From contig NZ_ATXE01000002.1 in assembly GCF_000421525.1 (NCBI RefSeq), positions 310,001 through 374,000 on the forward strand: a DNA stretch of 64,000 nucleotides. Reading direction: 5' to 3'. Positions 44,415 through 54,136 of the stretch are shown here, in pieces; the first letter of the stretch is position 1, and each line of letters opens with the position of its first letter. This stretch comes from Aestuariimicrobium kwangyangense DSM 21549 (lineage in GTDB: Bacteria > Actinomycetota > Actinomycetes > Propionibacteriales > Propionibacteriaceae). Position numbers and translations under genes: made by a program. Under the pieces are notes generated by a model. It made no database searches. It saw only the letters and a program-made list of their open reading frames with translations, and was not told where the DNA came from.

Positions 44415-45134
44415 TCACACTGCCGGCAGGCGCATCCCCGTCTTGAGTTCGGCCCAGCGCACGTGGTCGGCCAGGATGGCCGACAGTTCGTGGGTCGCCC
44501 GCGCAACGTCCGTCTTGCGTCGAGGCCACTCCCGTGCGGGAATGTGAACCTTGTCACCGTACACGATGTGGATCGGCGATCCCACCGGAGGGCTGGCCTT
44601 CACACCCGCCCCCGGCAGCCGGGTGCCGAGGATCGCCACCGGCACGATGGGTGCCCCGGTCACCATCGCGAGGTACGCCACCCCGGGCCTGATCCGGGTC
44701 AGGTCACCGGTCCCCCGCAGCCCCTCGGGGAAGATCGCCAACGGACGACCCTGCTGCAGCACCTGCACGCACCGACGGACGGCCCTCACGTCGTGGTGGG
44801 TGCGGGTGACGGGGATCTGCCCGGCCAGGTGCAGCAGTGGCCCCACCCTCGACTCGAACAGTTCCGACTTCGCCAGCGCCAGCGAACGCCGGTTCAACGC
44901 CACCAACAGCGGCCCGTCGAGGGTGCCGATGTGGTTCGAAGCCAGGATGACCGGTCCGCCGGCGGGAACGTTGGACGCGCCGTGCACGTGGATGGAGTAG
45001 AGCCGGCGCAAGGCGGCCGCGAAGGGCCCGCGCAGGGTGTCGATGGTCCTCGTCCTCAGGGGCGGCAACACATCGGTGCGGATCAGGTCGAGCTGGGTCT
45101 CGAGGGGGGCCGCGCCGGAGAGTTCGAGGGTCAT
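44415..45134 (-). CDS. 1-acyl-sn-glycerol-3-phosphate acyltransferase family protein
   Basis: A 239-aa PlsC-domain protein that would acylate lysophosphatidate in membrane lipid synthesis. Motif I is NHIGTLDGP (NHx4D) at about residue 67 and motif III is [17 protein letters not shown] follows as motif IV. It has no strong transmembrane helix, so it is probably peripheral. Lies between cmk and der with gaps of 11 and 38 bp. Confidence 0.9.
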   Translation of the reverse strand: MTLELSGAAPLETQLDLIRTDVLPPLRTRTIDTLRGPFAAALRRLYSIHVHGASNVPAGGPVILASNHIGTLDGPLLVALNRRSLALAKSELFESRVGPLLHLAGQIPVTRTHHDVRAVRRCVQVLQQGRPLAIFPEGLRGTGDLTRIRPGVAYLAMVTGAPIVPVAILGTRLPGAGVKASPPVGSPIHIVYGDKVHIPAREWPRRKTDVARATHELSAILADHVRWAELKTGMRLPAV

Positions 45135-45145
45135 GGTGCTCCTGC

Positions 45146-45931
45146 TCAGGTGGGACTGTTCTGGTGGTGGGCCTGCTCGGGCGACTCCGACAGGGGCACC
45201 AAGGCGACGATCCGGTCGATCACCTCGGCCAGGGTCAGGTGCGTCGAGTCGATCAGGGTGACCCCGTCCGCGGGCTGCTCGAACTCGCTGACGGTGGCGT
45301 CGTCGCGGTCACGGCGGACGATCTGGTCGGTGACGGTGGCGGTGTCGGCCAGTCCCGCCAACTCGGCCTCGCGCCGCTGGATGCGAGCCTGCGGATCGGC
45401 CACCAGCAGCACCCGCACGTGGGCGTCGGGGCACACCTTGGTGGTGATGTCTCGTCCCTCGACGACCATGCGCTCGGCGTGCTCGACGACCAGGCCGCGC
45501 ATCCGCTGGCTCAGGGCGCGACGCACCCCGAGGTTGGTGGCGATCGTCGACACCTGGGCCGTCACCCGGGGGTCACGGATGGCGTCGGTGACGTCGCGTC
45601 CGTCGACGGCGATGGTGGGTGCGGTCGGGTCGGTGCCGATGCTGTAGTCATGGGCGTCGACGAGGGCCTCGATGGCGGCCTCGTCATCGGCGTCAACGTG
45701 GTCGTCGAGGAAGGCCACGGCCACGGCGCGGTACATCGACCCGGTGTCGAGGTAGGCGAGCCCCAGTCGTTGGGCCACACCCCTCGCCGTCGACGACTTG
45801 CCCGATCCCGAGGGTCCGTCGATGGCCACCACCAGCGGGGGCAGGACTTCGACGGACGTTGCGGTCACACTGGTCACGTTAGGTTTCCCATCTTTCGGCT
45901 TGCCGAACGACACCTTGCCGACACCCGACAT
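45146..45931 (-). CDS. cmk: Cytidylate kinase
   Basis: A (d)CMP kinase of up to 261 aa. The P-loop is DGPSGSGKSSTARGVA, LDTGSMYRAVA is the CMP-binding motif, and VVEGRDITTKVCPDA and QRREAEL follow in the LID and insert regions. The listed ATG gives about 30 residues before the core; GTG codons at 45877 or 45868 would give a more typical N-terminus, and none has a strong Shine-Dalgarno. It follows tyrA with a 46 bp gap. Confidence 0.92.
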   Translation of the reverse strand: MSGVGKVSFGKPKDGKPNVTSVTATSVEVLPPLVVAIDGPSGSGKSSTARGVAQRLGLAYLDTGSMYRAVAVAFLDDHVDADDEAAIEALVDAHDYSIGTDPTAPTIAVDGRDVTDAIRDPRVTAQVSTIATNLGVRRALSQRMRGLVVEHAERMVVEGRDITTKVCPDAHVRVLLVADPQARIQRREAELAGLADTATVTDQIVRRDRDDATVSEFEQPADGVTLIDSTHLTLAEVIDRIVALVPLSESPEQAHHQNSPT

Positions 45932-45977
45932 CTGCGGGCGCCCCGGTTAACTTTGCACGAACACTACCGAGCGGTGC

Positions 45978-47048
45978 TCAGCGCAACTGTCGTCCCGCGG
46001 CCACCATCTGGGCGGTCAGCTGCTCGGCCAACTCGGGCACCACCTGCACCGCGAGGTAGCCGATCTGGCGTTCGGGGTCGTGCTCGATCTGCAGGTCCTC
46101 GACGTTGACGCCGGCCGCCTCGATGTCGCTGAACAGCCGGGCCAGGGCACCGGGTTCGTCCGGGATGACGATGACGACGGGCACCGTCGCACGTGACGGT
46201 GCGCCGTGCTTGCCGGGCAGCGACAGCGCCCCGATCCGGCCGCGGGCGATGAAGTCCTCGACCGCCTGGGGGTCGTCGAAGTGCTCGATCAGTGCGTCGA
46301 GGTCGTCGCGGACGGCCCGTAGTTCGTGCTGCACGGCCTCCCGGTTGGCGGCGATGATCTGTCGCCACAGCACCGGGTCCGACCCGGCGATGCGGGTGAC
46401 GTCGCGGATCCCCTGCCCGGCGAGCGCCAGGTGGGTGGCGGGCACGCTGCGCAGGTGCCCGGCGGTCAGGGAGCTCATCAGCTGGGGCAGGTGCGAGACC
46501 TGGGCGACGGCCTCGTCGTGGTTCTCGCACAGCATCTCGACCGCGCGGGCGCGGCAGTCGGCGACCAACTGCTCGACGACGGTCTGGGCGCGGGGTTCCA
46601 TCCGCCGGTGCGGGGTGACGACCCAGGTGCGGTCGACGAACAGGTCGCCGTCAGCGGTCAGCGGCCCGGTGTGTTGGGAGCCTGCCATCGGGTGCGAGCC
46701 GCAGTAACGCGAGACGTCGACCCCGGCGGCGATGAGTTCGCTCAGCACCCGGGTCTTCACGCTGGCCACATCGGTGACCACGGCGTGGGGGAAGCGTTCG
46801 AGTGCGTCGGCGACGGCCGCGGGGGTGGCATCGGGCGGCACGGCCACGACCACCAGCCCCACCTCGTCGGCGGCGGCGGGCTCGACGCTGCCCGAACCGC
46901 GGGAGGCGGCGACCATGGCGTGGCTGGGCACCCGGTCCTCGACGTGCACCGTGCGGCCGGCGGTCACGAGGGCTCGTCCGATGCTGGCGCCCACGAGCCC
47001 GGCGCCGATGATGACGACGACTGCGTGATCCGCCTCGGGGGCGGTCAC
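45978..47048 (-). CDS. tyrA: Prephenate dehydrogenase
   Basis: A 356-aa enzyme of tyrosine synthesis. The Rossmann motif is [14 protein letters not shown] (about 11-24), [10 protein letters not shown] lies in the cofactor domain, and [12 protein letters not shown] is the substrate site with the conserved His. The helical dimerisation region contains [16 protein letters not shown]-terminal ACT domain (about 285-355, [19 protein letters not shown]) suggests tyrosine feedback control. The GTG start overlaps the pup stop (GTGA). This position downstream of pup is where prcB would be expected in proteasome-bearing relatives. Confidence 0.93.
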   Translation of the reverse strand: MTAPEADHAVVVIIGAGLVGASIGRALVTAGRTVHVEDRVPSHAMVAASRGSGSVEPAAADEVGLVVVAVPPDATPAAVADALERFPHAVVTDVASVKTRVLSELIAAGVDVSRYCGSHPMAGSQHTGPLTADGDLFVDRTWVVTPHRRMEPRAQTVVEQLVADCRARAVEMLCENHDEAVAQVSHLPQLMSSLTAGHLRSVPATHLALAGQGIRDVTRIAGSDPVLWRQIIAANREAVQHELRAVRDDLDALIEHFDDPQAVEDFIARGRIGALSLPGKHGAPSRATVPVVIVIPDEPGALARLFSDIEAAGVNVEDLQIEHDPERQIGYLAVQVVPELAEQLTAQMVAAGRQLR

Positions 47049-47272
47049 TGCCCACCCTTCTGGACGAACGAGCGCACGTACTCCTCGGCGTTGGTCTCGA
47101 GCACCGCGTCGATCTGGTCGAGCAGCGCATCGAAGGCTGCGTCGGACTCCTGGGTCTGGCGCTGCACCTGTTCCTGACCGGCGTGGGGGCCTCCGGCACC
47201 GCTGCCGAATCCTCGGCCCGTGTTCTGGGACTGCTGCTGCGCCCGTTCCTGGGACCGCTCCTGCTCGCTCAT
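47045..47272 (-). CDS. pup: Prokaryotic ubiquitin-like protein Pup
   Basis: A 75-aa intrinsically disordered tag. The hydrophilic Gln/Gly-rich N-terminal half is followed by the conserved C-terminal region [20 protein letters not shown] and the end [11 protein letters not shown]. The terminal GGQ means it must be deamidated to GGE by Dop before PafA can ligate it to lysines. It overlaps dop upstream and tyrA downstream by 4 nt on each side. Confidence 0.96.
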   Translation of the reverse strand: MSEQERSQERAQQQSQNTGRGFGSGAGGPHAGQEQVQRQTQESDAAFDALLDQIDAVLETNAEEYVRSFVQKGGQ

Positions 47273-48765
47273 GATCGCTCCAGCCTAGCGCCGCCGGTCT
47301 CGAGCACCCTCAACATTTCAGCGGCGTCGGTGACCTCGTCGAGGGCGTGGTCCCAGCGGGCGGCCGTGTGGTCAAGGGGTTCGGGCAGGCGCACGGTGAC
47401 CACTCGTCCGCCGACCTGCACGGTGAACTGGTCCCAGGTGGCCTGCACCACGTGCCCGGCGAAGTGGTGCAGCACCCACCCGCGCAGCCAGGCGCGGGTG
47501 GTGGCCGGGGGTTCGGTACGGGCGTGCTCGACCTCGGCGGGGGTGACCACGGTGCGCAGCGCCCCCTGCCGCTCCAGGGTCAACCCGATGCCCTTGTCGG
47601 GGTCGAGGTCGGCCCACTGCAGGTCGAGCGCCGCCAGTCTGGGGCTCGACCAGTCCAGCCCGCCGCGCTGCGACAGGCCCTGCAACAGCCGGTACTTCGC
47701 GGCCCAGTCGAGTCTGTCGGCCAGAGCGTCGGCCCCACGGGAGGCATCGTCCAGCGCCTGACCCCAGGCGGCATGCACAGCGCCGGCATCGTCCAGCCAC
47801 CACTCGCCGACCGCGCCGGCGACCACGGGCGACACCCGTTCCCACAGCATCCGCTGCACCTCGACGGCGGTGCGGTCGACGCCGTCGCTGCAGGTCCAGC
47901 GCTGCTGCAGCGACGGGTCATGGGAGTAGGCGCGGAAGGCCGCGACCGGGTTGAGCACACTCGGCCAGGTGAGGCCGGCGGCGATGGCCTGCAACACCAA
48001 TGACGCCGCCCCCACCTTGAGCCAGGTGCCCCACTGCCCCACCAGCGCGTCGCCGGTGATGACGTGCAGCCGTCGCCAGCGCAGCACGTCGGCGTGGGGT
48101 TCGTCCCGGGTGTTGATCAACGGCCGGCGGACGGTGGTCTCGAGTCCCACCCGGGCCTCGAAGAAGTCGGGACGTTGGGCGATCTGGAACCCCGTCACCT
48201 CTCCGTGTTGGCCGATCCCGACCCGTCCGGCACCGGTGAACGGCACCCGGCTGACCAGGTGGGTCGTGAATCCCTCGACGATCGCGTCGAACGGGACCCC
48301 TCGCGGCACCAGGTGGTTCTCGTGGCAGCCGTAGGACGAGCCCTTGCCGTCGGTGGTGTTCTTGAACACCCGCACCCGCTCCCCCAGCGTCGCTGAGGCC
48401 TGCTCGGCGGCGGCCTGCACGATCAGGTCACCGGCCCGGTCCCAGGCGACGGCGTCACGGGCCGAGGTGACCTCAGGCCCGGAGTACTCCGGATGGGCGT
48501 GGTCGACGTAGAACCGGGCGCCGTTGCCCAGCAACCGGTTGGCGTAACGGGTCTCGTCGGTGAGTTGGTCGGGCAGCGCCTCGTGCCGGGGCAGGTGGTA
48601 GCCGCGGGCATCGCGCAACGGGGACTCGGTGGCGTAGTCCCAGCGGGAGGCCAACGAGGTGCCGGCCGTGACCACGGCGGCCGACAGCGTGATCGGGTCG
48701 ACGCGGTCGCCGTGCACGCCCTCGACGGCCACGCCGTACTCGTTCTCGATGCCCACCACGCTCAC
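47269..48765 (-). CDS. dop: Pup deamidase/depupylase Dop
   Basis: A 498-aa enzyme of the glutamine-synthetase-like superfamily that deamidates the C-terminal Gln of Pup and removes Pup from substrates. The N-terminal [12 protein letters not shown] carries the metal-binding Ex[21 protein letters not shown] and [11 protein letters not shown] line the ATP site, and [17 protein letters not shown] is characteristic. The GTG start precedes [10 protein letters not shown]. Its stop overlaps the pup start (ATGA). It is told from PafA by position next to ARC/Pup and by length. Confidence 0.92.
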   Translation of the reverse strand: MSVVGIENEYGVAVEGVHGDRVDPITLSAAVVTAGTSLASRWDYATESPLRDARGYHLPRHEALPDQLTDETRYANRLLGNGARFYVDHAHPEYSGPEVTSARDAVAWDRAGDLIVQAAAEQASATLGERVRVFKNTTDGKGSSYGCHENHLVPRGVPFDAIVEGFTTHLVSRVPFTGAGRVGIGQHGEVTGFQIAQRPDFFEARVGLETTVRRPLINTRDEPHADVLRWRRLHVITGDALVGQWGTWLKVGAASLVLQAIAAGLTWPSVLNPVAAFRAYSHDPSLQQRWTCSDGVDRTAVEVQRMLWERVSPVVAGAVGEWWLDDAGAVHAAWGQALDDASRGADALADRLDWAAKYRLLQGLSQRGGLDWSSPRLAALDLQWADLDPDKGIGLTLERQGALRTVVTPAEVEHARTEPPATTRAWLRGWVLHHFAGHVVQATWDQFTVQVGGRVVTVRLPEPLDHTAARWDHALDEVTDAAEMLRVLETGGARLERS

Positions 48766-48802
48766 GAACGAGACGCTATCGGGCCGATAGGCTCAGGGAA
48801 CC

Positions 48803-49165
48803 ATGCAGAAGCAGCACTTCATCATCATCGACCTGATCCTGGTCGCGATCTTCGCGACCATCGGCCGGGTCAGTCACGGCGAGTCGCTGGTGCCCGCCGG
48901 CATCGTGCACACCGCTTGGCCGTTCATGACGGCCCTGCTGGTGGCGTGGGTGGTGCTGCTGGTGCGCAAGCGGCCGACCACCACCCTGGGTGCCGGGGTC
49001 TTCGTGTGGCTGGTGACGGTGGTCGGGGGCATGCTGCTGCGCCGCTGGACCGGCGAGGGCACCGCAGTCCCTTTCATCGTGGTCGCCACGGTGGTGCTGG
49101 CGGTGTTCCTGATCGGCTGGCGCCTGCTGTGGGTCAGGCTCGATCGCCGGTCAACGGCTGGATGA
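48803..49165 (+). CDS. DUF3054 membrane protein
   Basis: A 120-aa protein with four hydrophobic segments and the DUF3054 pattern: DLILVAIFATIGRVSHGE, a TAWPFMTALLVAW helix and a final WVRLDRRS tail. Divergent from dop, and its 3' end overlaps the end of the ARC gene by 32 bp on the opposite strand. Function unknown. Confidence 0.83.
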   Translation: MQKQHFIIIDLILVAIFATIGRVSHGESLVPAGIVHTAWPFMTALLVAWVVLLVRKRPTTTLGAGVFVWLVTVVGGMLLRRWTGEGTAVPFIVVATVVLAVFLIGWRLLWVRLDRRSTAG

Positions 49166-50714
49166 ACACGATCCGCTCGCCCTTCCGGCCCGAGATGCGG
49201 GCCCAGTCGTCGGGGTTCGACGTGTTCGGCAGTTCCTCGTTCTCGCGGAACTCGTCGTTGACGGCCTGCAGCAGACCGCCGCGGCTCACGCCACCGGCTC
49301 GTCCGGCGAGTTCCTCCTTGATCGCATACTTCTTGGCACGGTCGACGATGTTGCGCAGCATGGCTCCGGAGACGAAGTCGGCGTAGTGCAACACCTCGGT
49401 GTCACCCGAGGCGTAGGTGACCCGGATGTACTCGCTGTCGGGGCCACGGTCGTAGATGCGGGTGACCGCCGCGTCGATCAACTCCGAGGCGGCCCGCTCG
49501 GGTTGCCCGCCCGCGAGCCGCACATCGTCGGCGTGCAGCGGCACCGTGGGCACCAGGTACTTGGCCATGATCTCGTCTGCCCCGGCGCGCGAGGGCCGGT
49601 CGAGCTTGATCTTCACGTCGAGACGACCCGGACGAAGGATGGCCGGGTCGATCATGTCCTCACGGTTCGAGGCGCCGATGATGATGACGTTCTCGAGTTC
49701 CTGCACCCCGTCGATCTCGGCCAGCAACTGGGGCACGATCGTCGACTCCACATCGGAGGAGACACCCGACCCGCGGGTACGGAACAGCGAGTCCATCTCG
49801 TCGAAGAAGACGATCACCGGCAGACCCATGGTCGCCTGCTCGCGGGCCCGTTCGAACACCCGCCGCAGTTGCCGCTCGGTCTCGCCGACGTACTTCGACA
49901 ACAGTTCGGGACCCTTGACGGAAATGAAGCAGCTCTCCGAGGTGGCGGTGGCCACGCCCAGCTGGTCGGTGAGCGACTTGGCGACGGCTTTGGCGATCAT
50001 CGTCTTGCCGCACCCAGGCGGCCCGTAGAGCAGCACCCCCTTGGGAGCCTTCAACTGGTAGGTGGCGAACAGCGACTGGTGCAGGAAGGGCAGTTCGACC
50101 GCGTCACGGATCCGCTCGATCTGGTCGGACAGTCCGCCGATGTCGGAGTAGCTGATGTCGGGCACCTCGCCCAGCACCAGTTCGTCGACCGGACGACGGG
50201 CCACCACACTCAGCGCCAGCAGGGCCGACCGGTCGACCAGCACCGAGTCGCCGGCCTCAACGGCGGCGGCGAGAAGCCGGGGCACCAGCCGCACCCTGGC
50301 TTCGTCGTTGCCGGCCGAGACGACGGCGAACTCGCCTCTCACCTCGATCACGTTGGCCAGTTCGCCCAACTCGGCGGCGATCGGGTCGTCCAGGCTGCCG
50401 ACGACGATCATGGCGTCGTTGAGCAGCACCAGGTCACCCAACTCGAAGTTCTCGGCGCCCACCTCGGGGGCGGTCGCCACGCGCAGGGCGCGCCCCAGGT
50501 GCAGCACGTCGAGCAGGTCACCCGCGCGACCCACCACCCGGGCGCGGCCGAGCGGGGGCTGCTGCAACGCATCGAGCTGGGAGCGCAGCGACACCAACTG
50601 GCCGCGCGCCTCCTTGAGGGTGCGGTTCAACGTCTCGTTCTGGGCAGCCAGTTGGCGGGCGTCGGTGCGGGCGTCGGCGAGCCGACGCTGAGCCAGTTCG
50701 AGTTCGTCGACCAT
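49134..50714 (-). CDS. arc: AAA ATPase ARC (Mpa), lacking the C-terminal proteasome-docking motif
   Basis: A 526-aa hexameric unfoldase for pupylated proteins. The N-terminal coiled coil (about 1-50) binds Pup. Tandem OB domains follow (about 55-185). The AAA module has Walker A GPPGCGKT (231-238), Walker B IVFFDEMDSLF (301-311) and arginine-finger region AILRPGRLD. The protein ends GERIVFIQPLTGDRA. The GQYL-type tail with the penultimate Tyr used by Mpa to dock on the 20S proteasome is missing. Start overlaps the trmI stop by one base (TGATG). prcBA and pafA are not adjacent. Confidence 0.94.
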   Translation of the reverse strand: MVDELELAQRRLADARTDARQLAAQNETLNRTLKEARGQLVSLRSQLDALQQPPLGRARVVGRAGDLLDVLHLGRALRVATAPEVGAENFELGDLVLLNDAMIVVGSLDDPIAAELGELANVIEVRGEFAVVSAGNDEARVRLVPRLLAAAVEAGDSVLVDRSALLALSVVARRPVDELVLGEVPDISYSDIGGLSDQIERIRDAVELPFLHQSLFATYQLKAPKGVLLYGPPGCGKTMIAKAVAKSLTDQLGVATATSESCFISVKGPELLSKYVGETERQLRRVFERAREQATMGLPVIVFFDEMDSLFRTRGSGVSSDVESTIVPQLLAEIDGVQELENVIIIGASNREDMIDPAILRPGRLDVKIKLDRPSRAGADEIMAKYLVPTVPLHADDVRLAGGQPERAASELIDAAVTRIYDRGPDSEYIRVTYASGDTEVLHYADFVSGAMLRNIVDRAKKYAIKEELAGRAGGVSRGGLLQAVNDEFRENEELPNTSNPDDWARISGRKGERIVFIQPLTGDRA

Positions 50715-51664
50715 CAGGCACCTGCCTCGGGAACCTGCTGGTTCTCCATCGGCACGTTCGCGGGCCTCGGGCCGGAGTAGTCGGGACCGTAGGCACCCGG
50801 GGCCGGTCGCCGCTTGCGCATGGGTGCCTGCACACCCGGGGCGAGCCGACGGGCGAACACCAGGAACCCGGTGTGGCCGGTGGTGCCGTGGCCGGGACGG
50901 ATCGCCAGCCCCTCGGCGTGCCAGTCGCGCACCGTGGTCTCGGAGGCCTTGGGTTCGGTGAACTCGCCATGGGCGCGGATGGTGTCCATCGTGCGACCCA
51001 ACTGGGTGGCCGTGGCCACGTAGCAGCACAGCACCCCGCCGGCGACGAGCACGTTCGCGACCGCGTCCACGCACTCCCAGGGGGCCAACATGTCGAGCAC
51101 GACCCGGTCGACGGGTTCGTCGCGGATCGTGTCCTGCAGGTCGCCGACGGTCAGCGTCCAACCGGGGTGCTTGCCTTGGATGAACCACTCCACGTTCTTG
51201 CGGGCCACCTCGGCGAAGTCGGCGCGACGCTCGTAGGAGTTCAGTCGTCCGGTCGGGCCGATGGCGCGCAGCAGGGCGATGCTGAGCGCACCGGACCCCA
51301 CCCCGGCCTCGATCACCCGGGCGCCGGGGAAGATGTCGGCCCACATCAGGATCTGGCCGGCGTCCTTGGGGTAGATCACGGCAGCCTCGCGGGGCATCGA
51401 CACCATGAACTCGTTCATGATCGGACGAAGGGCCAGGAACTTCATGCCCCCGGTGGAGGTGACCACCACTCCCTCGGGGCCGCCGATCAGCTCGTCATGG
51501 CTGATGGCCCCCTTGGTGGTGTGGAACTCCTTGCCCTCACCCAGCAGCAGACTGTGGCGTCGTCCCTTGGGGTCGGTGAGGGTGACCCGCTCACCGGCTC
51601 GCAGCGGCCCGGTGCGGACGCCCGACCAGTTGGGTTCGGGGGAGATGTCGGTCACGGGACTCAC
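50714..51664 (-). CDS. trmI: tRNA (adenine-N1-)-methyltransferase TrmI (m1A58)
   Basis: A 316-aa SAM-dependent enzyme methylating A58 in the T-loop. The N-terminal OB-like domain (GPLRAGERVTLTDPKGRRHS) is followed by the Rossmann fold with VIEAGVGSGALSIALLRAIG and VVLDMLAPWECV. The C-terminal 45 residues are a basic/proline-rich extension. The GTG start overlaps the stop of the HAD gene (GTGA). The trmI-arc-dop-pup order is conserved in actinobacteria. Confidence 0.93.
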   Translation of the reverse strand: MSPVTDISPEPNWSGVRTGPLRAGERVTLTDPKGRRHSLLLGEGKEFHTTKGAISHDELIGGPEGVVVTSTGGMKFLALRPIMNEFMVSMPREAAVIYPKDAGQILMWADIFPGARVIEAGVGSGALSIALLRAIGPTGRLNSYERRADFAEVARKNVEWFIQGKHPGWTLTVGDLQDTIRDEPVDRVVLDMLAPWECVDAVANVLVAGGVLCCYVATATQLGRTMDTIRAHGEFTEPKASETTVRDWHAEGLAIRPGHGTTGHTGFLVFARRLAPGVQAPMRKRRPAPGAYGPDYSGPRPANVPMENQQVPEAGA

Positions 51665-52356
51665 TTCCAGAAGGTGTCGAGCAGGTGGTCGGCGGTGACG
51701 TCGGCCAGGGAGTCCAACAGGATGTCGGTCTGTTCGTAGGTGGTTCCGTCGACGCTGGGCGCGGTCACCACGCGGGCACCGGCGGCCAGGGCGGCGGCGG
51801 TGCCGGCGCGGGAGTCCTCGAGCACCACGCAGCGGGTCACGTCGACCCCCAGTGCACTGGCGGCGTGCAGGTAGGGCTCGGGGTCGGGCTTGTGCCGCGA
51901 CACCGTCTCGGCGGTGACGATGGTCTCGAAGGGCATCGGGTCGAGCCGCTCGATGACGCCGCGGATGAAGTCGTTGGGCGACGAGGTGACCAGCGCCTGC
52001 CGGACGCCGGTGGCGGACAGTTCACGCAGCAGCCGCTCGGCACCGGGACGCCAGTTGATCTCGTGCTGGGCCATCACTCCCCCGGCACGCTCGACCAACA
52101 GGCCCACCCAGTCCCACGTGGTGTAGCCGTGCCCCGGCTCGATCACGGCGAGCATCTTGTCGGCCGAGGACGGCAGGGACTCGCCGACGCAGCTGAGCGC
52201 CTGTTCCATCGTCCAGGTGCCGCCGTGCTCGGCCACCAGCGCGAACTCGGCCTCGATCCAGAAGGGTTCGGAGTCGACGAGGGTGCCGTCGAAGTCCCAC
52301 AGCACGGCCTCGACCGTATTCGCCTCGGTCACGGGGTAGGACGACTCAGCACTCAT
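51661..52356 (-). CDS. HAD-superfamily hydrolase, beta-phosphoglucomutase/phosphatase-like
   Basis: A 231-aa protein. Motif I is LWDFDGTLVDSE, motif II ALVTSSPNDF, motif III Lys in SRHKPDPEPYLHA, and motif IV VVLEDSRAGTAAALAAG. The helical cap lies between about 30 and 95. It probably dephosphorylates a small metabolite. It is the first gene of the trmI-arc run and overlaps trmI by 4 nt. Confidence 0.9.
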   Translation of the reverse strand: MSAESSYPVTEANTVEAVLWDFDGTLVDSEPFWIEAEFALVAEHGGTWTMEQALSCVGESLPSSADKMLAVIEPGHGYTTWDWVGLLVERAGGVMAQHEINWRPGAERLLRELSATGVRQALVTSSPNDFIRGVIERLDPMPFETIVTAETVSRHKPDPEPYLHAASALGVDVTRCVVLEDSRAGTAAALAAGARVVTAPSVDGTTYEQTDILLDSLADVTADHLLDTFWK

Positions 52357-52414
52357 GTTCTCTAGAGTCTCGTCCGCACGGGACGCATGGCAAACCCTTC
52401 AGCGGATCAGGTGG

Positions 52415-54121
52415 TCAGTGGAACAGATGGGTGATCACCGTGACGACCGTAGGGATCATGCCGACCACCAGGATCAGCGCAGTCCAGCGAAGTCGGAATG
52501 ACCCGGCTGTCCCGTCGTCCGACTCGGGCACGACCTCGACCGCTCGTTGAATGGCTGCGCCCACACTCTGGGCGGTGACGCCCCGAGGCTTGATGCCAAG
52601 GATCCGTCCGTCAGCAAGGACCACAAGGACGCTGTCGCCCCACACCCGCACGTCATCGACCATGCCCATCGAAGTTCGCACGACGGAGAAACCCGACATC
52701 TCCACGAACTCCTTGTCGGTCACCCGAACGCGGTCGAGGACCCGCCCGATGCCCCAGTTCAGAGCCATGCCCACCCACAGTGGGACCACGATCACACCCC
52801 AGCGCAGGCCCGAGCCGGGCACCAACCAAACCGGCAGCGCCGATGCGGCCATGGCCACCAGCAGTCCGAGCACCCGTAGGGTCCACGGCTCGGCGACCAC
52901 AACGGGCAACTGCGCGGGGACGGCACTGGACGGTACGGGATCGGAATCGGCCAGAAGTTCGTCCTCGTCGTTCTCGTCGAGCGCGAGGGTGTCGATCGTC
53001 GTTCCCTGGGGCAGATCGACCAAGCGACCGTAGGACGCTACCGAGCCGTCGACGAAGTGAAGGTTCACCCATCCGCCCACGCGGACGTCACCGGCCAGAT
53101 ACCCCGACATCGGTTCGCGGGGCTGATCGTCCGGAGCGTCGTGGTTTGACTCGTCGTGCACCAAACTGGCCAACCCGCGGGTGCTGTTGAGCGCCATCAG
53201 GTGGGTCCTGTGCTCCCAGGGATTGCTCACGGCTCGCACGAGCACGCCCCGTTTCGGCGGGTCACGCTCCAGACGCCGCAGCCTCAGCAACCTCTCGGCA
53301 CGACCCACCATCAGGAGCGAAGCCAGCAGGGCCGCTCCGCCGGAGATGGTCACCCACCACGTGCGATCAGGGGGCTCGGCGACCGGATGTACCCACGAGG
53401 AGTCCTGAGGATCAAGCCGAAGCCTCACCTCGTCCCCCACTTGGGGAACATCGATGAAGACGACACGCACCTCCTCCGGAACACCCGTTGGAACCTGCTC
53501 GAGCCGGATCGTCTGTCTGTCGTCTTCATCGGCTGCGCTGGTCACCAGTCCCGCGACGACGATGCTGCGCGCTTCGAGCATGGCATCGCGATGCACGGCC
53601 CGCTCGTACGCGAACCACCCACCACCGGCGATCAGGCACAGCACCACGACAAGTCCGACGACGAGCCGGCGATCGGGGTCGACGGTCTCCCCTACGCGAG
53701 CGGAGGACAAGTGCCGCCACGAGGCCACGGCACCCTCGCTGGCGACCTCGCGCTGTCGTCGTGCGCAATGGAGCACGTGACCGGCGTAACCCACAAACGG
53801 GAAGGCCACCAGTGTCCACGCAAGATTGGCCTGCCACAGGGGGTCCCAGGTCAGGTCGGTGAGGGCGAAGCCGACGGCGCTCACGGCCGCCACGAGCGGA
53901 CGCCACCACACCAGCACCACGGTGACGAAACACAACACCATCGCGACCGAGAAGGTCAGGTCAGGGCCACACGGTTGATCGAGCGTGCAGACGGTGGGTT
54001 CGCTTGCCGCCGAGACGACAAAAGCAGCCAGCCACAGCCCTGTCAGCACCCACCGCAGCCACCTACGAGGGCGCGCGGCGAGCCATTTCCGCACCCGCTC
54101 ATCGGTGAAACCCTCGTTCAC
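52415..54121 (-). CDS. Large polytopic membrane protein of unknown function
   Basis: A 568-aa protein. Four hydrophobic segments lie in the first 115 residues and a fifth near 153-172. An extracytoplasmic-type region (about 175-255) and a sixth segment (WWVTISGGAALLASLLMVG) follow. A soluble acidic part (about 290-410, with LALDENDEDELLADSDP), two or three more helices (about 415-460) and a final helix at 545-563 complete it. The segment VEMSGFSVVRTSMGMVDDVRVWGD before the last helix resembles a PH-like domain. No family is recognised. It stands alone between metH and the HAD gene. Confidence 0.65.
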   Translation of the reverse strand: MNEGFTDERVRKWLAARPRRWLRWVLTGLWLAAFVVSAASEPTVCTLDQPCGPDLTFSVAMVLCFVTVVLVWWRPLVAAVSAVGFALTDLTWDPLWQANLAWTLVAFPFVGYAGHVLHCARRQREVASEGAVASWRHLSSARVGETVDPDRRLVVGLVVVLCLIAGGGWFAYERAVHRDAMLEARSIVVAGLVTSAADEDDRQTIRLEQVPTGVPEEVRVVFIDVPQVGDEVRLRLDPQDSSWVHPVAEPPDRTWWVTISGGAALLASLLMVGRAERLLRLRRLERDPPKRGVLVRAVSNPWEHRTHLMALNSTRGLASLVHDESNHDAPDDQPREPMSGYLAGDVRVGGWVNLHFVDGSVASYGRLVDLPQGTTIDTLALDENDEDELLADSDPVPSSAVPAQLPVVVAEPWTLRVLGLLVAMAASALPVWLVPGSGLRWGVIVVPLWVGMALNWGIGRVLDRVRVTDKEFVEMSGFSVVRTSMGMVDDVRVWGDSVLVVLADGRILGIKPRGVTAQSVGAAIQRAVEVVPESDDGTAGSFRLRWTALILVVGMIPTVVTVITHLFH

Positions 54122-54136
54122 GACAGGAAACGTACC

